A stretch of 27,342 nucleotides of DNA from a virus, in the IMG/VR virus record IMGVR_UViG_3300022072_000105, positions 1 through 27,342 of that record. One strand, given 5' to 3'. Shown here piece by piece: positions 24,352-27,342 of the stretch (positions are counted from its first letter, which is position 1; each line of letters begins with the position of its first letter). Both the position numbers and the translations under genes were made by a program. Under the pieces are notes generated by a model. It saw only the letters and a program-made list of their open reading frames with translations, was not told the DNA's origin and ran no database searches.

Positions 24352-24356
24352 ATAAA

Positions 24357-24599
24357 ATGGAACCACGTACAGAAGAACAACTAGCACAAGACTACTCAGC
24401 AATGGGTGACTCTGTAGCTCTTATCAACGCCATTATCGCAGGAGACTCTATGGCAGAAGATGATGCCGAAGACCGTCAAGGCTGTGTAGATAGAAACGTA
24501 CAGCACTTAGAGTTGATGGTTGCTAAAGACGATTGGGGCGATGAAGATTTCACCGCAGTTAATGCAGCTATCAGCGCAGGCAATGGCTACAGCGCATAA
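24357..24599 (+). CDS. Small acidic protein after the fibre (80 aa)
   Basis: Family not named. 80 residues, very acidic, starting MEPRTEEQLAQDYSAMGDSV with DRQGCVDRNVQHLELMVAKD near residues 39-58. It follows the fibre stop by five bases. Similar small acidic proteins follow S74-type fibres in aquatic phages, so it may belong to a fibre cassette; function unknown. Confidence 0.78.
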   Translation: MEPRTEEQLAQDYSAMGDSVALINAIIAGDSMAEDDAEDRQGCVDRNVQHLELMVAKDDWGDEDFTAVNAAISAGNGYSA

Positions 24600-24610
24600 A
24601 GGAGCTAATC

Positions 24611-24937
24611 ATGGCAGTAACTTGGATAATCTCAACATTAGAGCGCAACACTGATAACGGTGTTGTTGTAGCACATTGGCGCGCAACAGACAGCGAAGTA
24701 GTAAGCACTGACGATGACGCTGTGACTCACTCAGGCCACAGCTATGGCACTTGTGGCTTTACACCTGACGCATCTGCTGATGGCTATGTAGACTATGACA
24801 GCTTGGTCGAAGAAGATGTTATAGGCTGGGTTAAAGACAGCATGGGCGAGGAAGCTGTAACAAACGTAGAAGATTCTATCGCTGCACAAATCGCTGACAG
24901 TAAAGCTCCGGCTATCTCTGTTGGCACACCTTGGTAA
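24611..24937 (+). CDS. Small conserved phage protein (108 aa), function unknown
   Basis: 108 residues beginning MAVTWIISTLERNTDNGVVV, with HSGHSYGTCGFTPDASADGY near residues 41-60 and VIGWVKDSMGEE near 70-81. This is a type I associate with cyanophage and other marine phage structural regions, but I cannot name its role. AAAGGAG at 24599-24605 is a good ribosome site. Beta-rich N-terminus, helical C-terminus. Confidence 0.8.
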   Translation: MAVTWIISTLERNTDNGVVVAHWRATDSEVVSTDDDAVTHSGHSYGTCGFTPDASADGYVDYDSLVEEDVIGWVKDSMGEEAVTNVEDSIAAQIADSKAPAISVGTPW

Positions 24938-24960
24938 TTAACTAAGAAGAGGATACAAAC

Positions 24961-25182
24961 ATGGGCGAGAAAAAAACAACCCCTATTGTAATAAACGATG
25001 TTGAATACACTTTTGAAGATATGACACCGCAACAACAGGCGATAATTAATCACTGTAATGATTTAGACCGCAAGATTAAATCAGCTCAATTTAACCTTGA
25101 CCAGCTATCGGTAGGCAAAGACGCATTTATTAATATGCTTATTGCTGATCTAAACAAAGTGGAAGAAGTCGAAGAGGCTTAA
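24961..25182 (+). CDS. Small coiled-coil protein (DUF6447-like)
   Basis: 73 residues: a short beta-hairpin opening (TPIVINDVEYTFEDMTPQQQ), then one long helix with coiled-coil character (DLDRKIKSAQFNLDQLSVGK) and an acidic end. The layout and wording match the DUF6447-like proteins found beside fibre genes in aquatic phages. Role unknown. AAGAGGA precedes the start at a normal distance. Confidence 0.75.
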   Translation: MGEKKTTPIVINDVEYTFEDMTPQQQAIINHCNDLDRKIKSAQFNLDQLSVGKDAFINMLIADLNKVEEVEEA

Positions 25183-25386
25183 GTGCAACTGGTCTTTGCG
25201 TTAATAGTTTTAATCAATGGAACGATTGACGTAGAGGCCACTAGCTATTGGAAAGGTTTAGCTCGATGCCGGTGGTATGCTGAAGAATTAACAATACAGG
25301 GGACAAGACGAAAGTATTACACGCCAGTGCATGCTTACTGTAAGCCAGTGTACGTAGACCCAGCAAAGGTGATTATTTATGATTGA
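25183..25386 (+). CDS. Small protein with hydrophobic N-terminus and Cys pair (67 aa)
   Basis: GTG start directly after the preceding TAA, with GAAGAGG at 25171-25177. It begins MQLVFALIVLINGTIDVEAT, a short hydrophobic stretch that could be a signal or anchor, followed by CRWYAEEL and YCKPVYVDPAKV. The two Cys residues could form a disulphide if exported. Type familiar from marine phages; function unknown. It overlaps the next gene by eight bases. Confidence 0.75.
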   Translation: MQLVFALIVLINGTIDVEATSYWKGLARCRWYAEELTIQGTRRKYYTPVHAYCKPVYVDPAKVIIYD

Positions 25387-25852
25387 CCCTATTTCTGCCG
25401 TTGCTATGGCTACAAGCGCTTATAAGACTATACAGAAAATGGTAGAGCTAGGGCGTGATGTGGATGACACTCTGGGGCAAGTGGGTAAGTGGTACGGAGC
25501 TATTAGCGATTTCAACGAAGCTAAGAAGCAGGCAGAGAATCCACCATTATTTAAAAAGCTGTTTAATGGAAAATCTGTTGAACAGGAAGCAATGGAAATC
25601 TACATCCAAGATAAAAAGATTAAACAGCAAGAAAAAGATTTGCGTGAATTGTTAATGTATACGTATGGCCCTGAAGGGTATAAAGAATTGTTGGCTATGC
25701 GTAGAAAAATAAAAGAACAGCGTGAAAAAGTAGTTTATGCCCAGATTCGTAGACGAAAAGCCCTTTTTTGGAATACAATTACTATAACGACAATTATTGC
25801 AATGACAATTGCACTTTATAAACTAACAGTATTAATAATTGGGAAAATATAA
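25379..25852 (+). CDS. Membrane-anchored coiled-coil protein near the lysis genes (157 aa)
   Basis: An N-terminal helical part (MIDPISAVAMATSAYKTIQK), a long charged helix from about residue 60 to 125 (IQDKKIKQQEKDLRELLMYT), then one transmembrane segment at about 129-153. The single C-terminal anchor and charged helical body are compatible with a lysis accessory or an envelope-contact protein, and it lies just before the lysis genes, but no spanin-type lipobox or signal peptide is present. Also a type seen in marine phages without known role. Confidence 0.75.
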   Translation: MIDPISAVAMATSAYKTIQKMVELGRDVDDTLGQVGKWYGAISDFNEAKKQAENPPLFKKLFNGKSVEQEAMEIYIQDKKIKQQEKDLRELLMYTYGPEGYKELLAMRRKIKEQREKVVYAQIRRRKALFWNTITITTIIAMTIALYKLTVLIIGKI

Positions 25853-26037
25853 TGGCGACAGTTCAGGAAGCACTACTTAAACTGGAAGGGCATGAACGAG
25901 AATGCGCCGTTAGATATTCCAATATTGAAAAACGTTTAGACGAAGGATCGGAAAGGTTTAAGAAAACAGAAATGATGATCTGGGGTATTTACCCTTTAAT
26001 TATTGGATTATTTGTTGTTGGTAAAATGTTCGGATGA
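25852..26037 (+). CDS. XhlA-like lysis accessory protein (61 aa)
   Basis: 61 residues: amphipathic coiled-coil helix (HERECAVRYSNIEKRLDEGS at 14-33) and one C-terminal transmembrane segment (about 42-58, WGIYPLIIGLFVVGKMFG). This is the layout of haemolysin XhlA-like proteins, which act with holins. Directly upstream of the holin with a four-base overlap at 26034. Confidence 0.72.
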   Translation: MATVQEALLKLEGHERECAVRYSNIEKRLDEGSERFKKTEMMIWGIYPLIIGLFVVGKMFG

Positions 26038-26411
26038 GTATTTTCACTGCTTTAATTGGACCAGTTGCTGATCTTGGAAAGACCTTTTTAAAAAACAAAG
26101 CTGAAGAGAAGCAAGCAAAGCATCAAGCCAAGATGTCAGTTATACAGAACGACGCTGACTGGGAAAACAAGATGGCAGATGCGTCAAGCAATTCTTGGAA
26201 GGATGAGTTCTGGACTATTGTTCTATCAATCCCCGTATTTATGGTCGGCTATGCTATAGCGGCAAATGATGTATCAGTAATTGACCGGGTTTCTACCGGA
26301 TTCGAAGCACTGGAAAAATTACCTGAGTGGTACCAATATTTATTATTCATAGCTATTAGCTCAAGTTTTGGTATTCGGGGTGCTAGTAAATTGATGGAAC
26401 TTCGCAAATGA
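26034..26411 (+). CDS. Holin (GTA-holin-like)
   Basis: 125 residues: an N-terminal amphipathic helix, a charged Lys/Gln-rich stretch (KNKAEEKQAKHQAKMSVIQN), then the family segment WKDEFWTIVLSIPVFMVGYA, giving transmembrane segment 1 at about 59-77, and segment 2 at about 99-114 (WYQYLLFIAISSSFGIRGA). It matches holins of the gene-transfer-agent type and would open the inner membrane for the endolysin. Overlaps XhlA-like and endolysin genes by four bases each. Confidence 0.85.
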   Translation: MSIFTALIGPVADLGKTFLKNKAEEKQAKHQAKMSVIQNDADWENKMADASSNSWKDEFWTIVLSIPVFMVGYAIAANDVSVIDRVSTGFEALEKLPEWYQYLLFIAISSSFGIRGASKLMELRK

Positions 26412-26752
26412 GATACTTTCGAAAGTCAGACTTTGATTGCCAGCAGACCGGCAATAACGCAATGTCTGATGATTTCTTAATTAAACTTGATGACCTGCGT
26501 CACGAATGCGGGTTTCCGTTTATTATCACATCTGGCTACCGGGACCCAGAAGGGCACAGCATCGAAAAAGCCAAGTCTACGCCCGGCACCCACGCTCGCG
26601 GCATCGCCGCAGACATTAAGATCAATAATGGCGCAGAAGGCTATATAATCGTTTCTGAGGCCATTAAAGCAGGATTCACCGGCATGGGTATAGCTAAGAC
26701 GTTTATCCACTTAGACACGCGTACAAGCGTCCCTGTTGTGTGGTGCTATTAA
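26408..26752 (+). CDS. Endolysin, peptidase M15 family
   Basis: 114 residues. Zinc ligands of the M15 fold: SGYRDPEGHS at 42-51, then HARGIAAD with His62 and Asp69, and FIHLDTR with His101. M15 peptidases cut peptide bonds of the peptidoglycan stem. No signal peptide is seen, so it needs the holin. The domain is alone with no cell-wall-binding part, as usual in Gram-negative phages. An intrinsic terminator follows. Confidence 0.9.
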   Translation: MRYFRKSDFDCQQTGNNAMSDDFLIKLDDLRHECGFPFIITSGYRDPEGHSIEKAKSTPGTHARGIAADIKINNGAEGYIIVSEAIKAGFTGMGIAKTFIHLDTRTSVPVVWCY

Positions 26753-26767
26753 TTACCCGACAAGACT

Positions 26768-26793
26768 AAAGCCCCTTTCGAGGGGTTTTTTTT
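26768..26793 (+). terminator. Intrinsic terminator at the end of the lysis module
   Basis: CCCCT (26772-26776) pairs with AGGGG (26781-26785) around a TTCG tetraloop, flanked upstream by A residues and followed by eight T (26786-26793). This ends the late operon. Confidence 0.92.
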
Positions 26794-26824
26794 CGCCTAT
26801 CATAAAATAAATGTATCAAAAGGC

Positions 26825-26853
26825 TTTACATTGTAAAGGGAATTATATACCAT
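26825..26853 (+). promoter_or_regulatory. Putative promoter for the early-type genes, with a palindrome over the -35
   Basis: TTTACA (26825-26830, 5/6 to TTGACA) and TACCAT (26848-26853, 4/6 to TATAAT) are 17 bases apart. The -35 lies inside an inverted repeat, CTTTACA-T-TGTAAAG (26824-26838), a possible operator. It follows the terminator at 26768-26793 and precedes ATG 26882 with AGGAGG at 26871-26876. Confidence 0.5.
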
Positions 26854-26881
26854 ATCACTTCAAATGCTGTAGGAGGCAATT

Positions 26882-27112
26882 ATGACTATACAAAAATACG
26901 TTAAAGATAATATGCAAGAGCAAAGAGTATATAGGCAAAAATTGCTTTCAAAAGCATTGGATACTATGTGCCACTGGAGCTTTCACGAAACCACAGATGC
27001 GCTTAATTGTTCAACAGAATTTTACAAAGCCAAACAGTTTATGGAGCAACATCATCGTGGGATTTTAAGGCTTTATATTAATTTCGCGCATGATTTTCGC
27101 TTAAATAAATAG
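26882..27112 (+). CDS. Hypothetical early-type protein (76 aa)
   Basis: Not recognised. 76 residues, Lys/Gln/His-rich and probably helical (MTIQKYVKDNMQEQRVYRQK; then KALDTMCHWSFHETTDALNC), with two Cys and several His. The ribosome site AGGAGG at 26871-26876 is one of the best in the window and the gene is the first after the putative promoter, so it is likely well expressed. Its DNA (AT-rich, few GC-ending codons) is like the following small gene. Confidence 0.75.
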   Translation: MTIQKYVKDNMQEQRVYRQKLLSKALDTMCHWSFHETTDALNCSTEFYKAKQFMEQHHRGILRLYINFAHDFRLNK

Positions 27113-27121
27113 GGGGAAATG

Positions 27122-27265
27122 ATGGGAATCAACGATCTAAACGATCTGGAGCGCGGTGAGTATGACTGCGTTTTAGGTTATCCAGCCCTAAACGGGCAAT
27201 CAGAAGCTTACCAGATTGGTTATGGTGAGCAGTACGCAAAAGAGCAGACTGTAGGAGGTCAATAA
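27122..27265 (+). CDS. Small protein (47 aa) upstream of the recombinase
   Basis: MGINDLNDLERGEYDCVLGY begins a 47-residue product, followed by a region with YQIGYGEQYAKEQ. GGGGG at 27112-27116 fits ATG 27122 (five bases) better than the adjacent ATG 27119. The G-Y-x-x-G-Y-x-x-x-Y pattern resembles short proteins with a conserved 'A/Y-x-x-x-GY' helix found in phage DNA-metabolism operons, but no function is claimed. Stop overlaps the recombinase ATG by one base. Confidence 0.65.
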   Translation: MGINDLNDLERGEYDCVLGYPALNGQSEAYQIGYGEQYAKEQTVGGQ

Positions 27266-27342
27266 TGAAATCAAGCGAATCAATCAACGAGCTGGCAACA
27301 GCTTTATGTAAAGCGCAGGGTGAAATGGGCGGAGCTGTTAAA
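27265..27342 (+). CDS. ERF-family single-strand annealing protein, N-terminus only (partial)
   Basis: 26 codons from ATG 27265 to the window edge, read MKSSESINELATALCKAQGE followed by MGGAVK. The SESI-x-x-LA-x-AL-x-KAQGE start is the characteristic opening of ERF superfamily recombinases, which anneal single strands for recombination and concatemer or circle formation. AGGAGG at 27253-27258 lies six bases before. The body of the gene is outside the window, so the call rests on the N-terminal signature alone. Confidence 0.7.
   Translation, partial: MKSSESINELATALCKAQGEMGGAVK

Overview
The window looks like a contiguous piece of a tailed double-stranded DNA phage (or prophage) with a long non-contractile tail. 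Every convincing gene is on the + strand, and the genes are packed with start/stop overlaps of a few bases. The order is classic: packaging, head, neck, tail tube, tail tip, fibre, lysis, then the start of a DNA-metabolism block. DNA is moderately AT-rich with Shine-Dalgarno sites of bacterial type. The tail-fibre style and the small genes after it resemble those I know from marine and cyanobacterial phages, so an aquatic Gram-negative host is likely; the host genus cannot be read from the sequence.

Layout. 1-373: tail end of an upstream gene, a six-codon ORF with a strong ribosome site, two hairpins, a 22-residue hydrophobic peptide and an intrinsic terminator. 405-435: a promoter with an extended -10. 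490-3572: a small unknown protein, a ParB-domain/DNA-methyltransferase fusion, small terminase and large terminase. 3576-8097: portal, a 51-residue motif protein, Mu gpF-like minor head protein, scaffold and a P22-like coat protein, closed by an intrinsic terminator. 8148-10762: a small protein, an unknown virion protein, and head-tail connector, stopper, neck and tail-terminator proteins. 10765-11676: tail tube protein, again followed by an intrinsic terminator. 11722-15145: tail assembly chaperone with a canonical -1 slippery site (lambda G/GT type), tape measure and two distal-tail proteins. 15145-20373: a 1742-residue J-like tip protein holding about 70 ten-residue repeats. 20370-24351: fibre assembly protein and a 1193-residue fibre with about 32 seventeen-residue repeats and a self-cleaving S74 chaperone domain. 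24357-25852: small accessory genes. 25852-26752: lysis module (XhlA-like, holin, M15 peptidase endolysin). 26768-27342: terminator, promoter with a palindrome, two small early-type genes and the first 26 codons of an ERF-family recombinase.

Together the genes make a P22-fold capsid with a separate scaffold on a siphovirus tail. No integrase, repressor, tRNA, CRISPR array or insertion sequence is visible. The best targets for a second look are the unannotated frameshift, the phase-locked repeat array in the tip protein, the beta-domain shared by coat and tail, the amber-interrupted leader ORF and its hairpins, and the transferred-looking fibre cassette.
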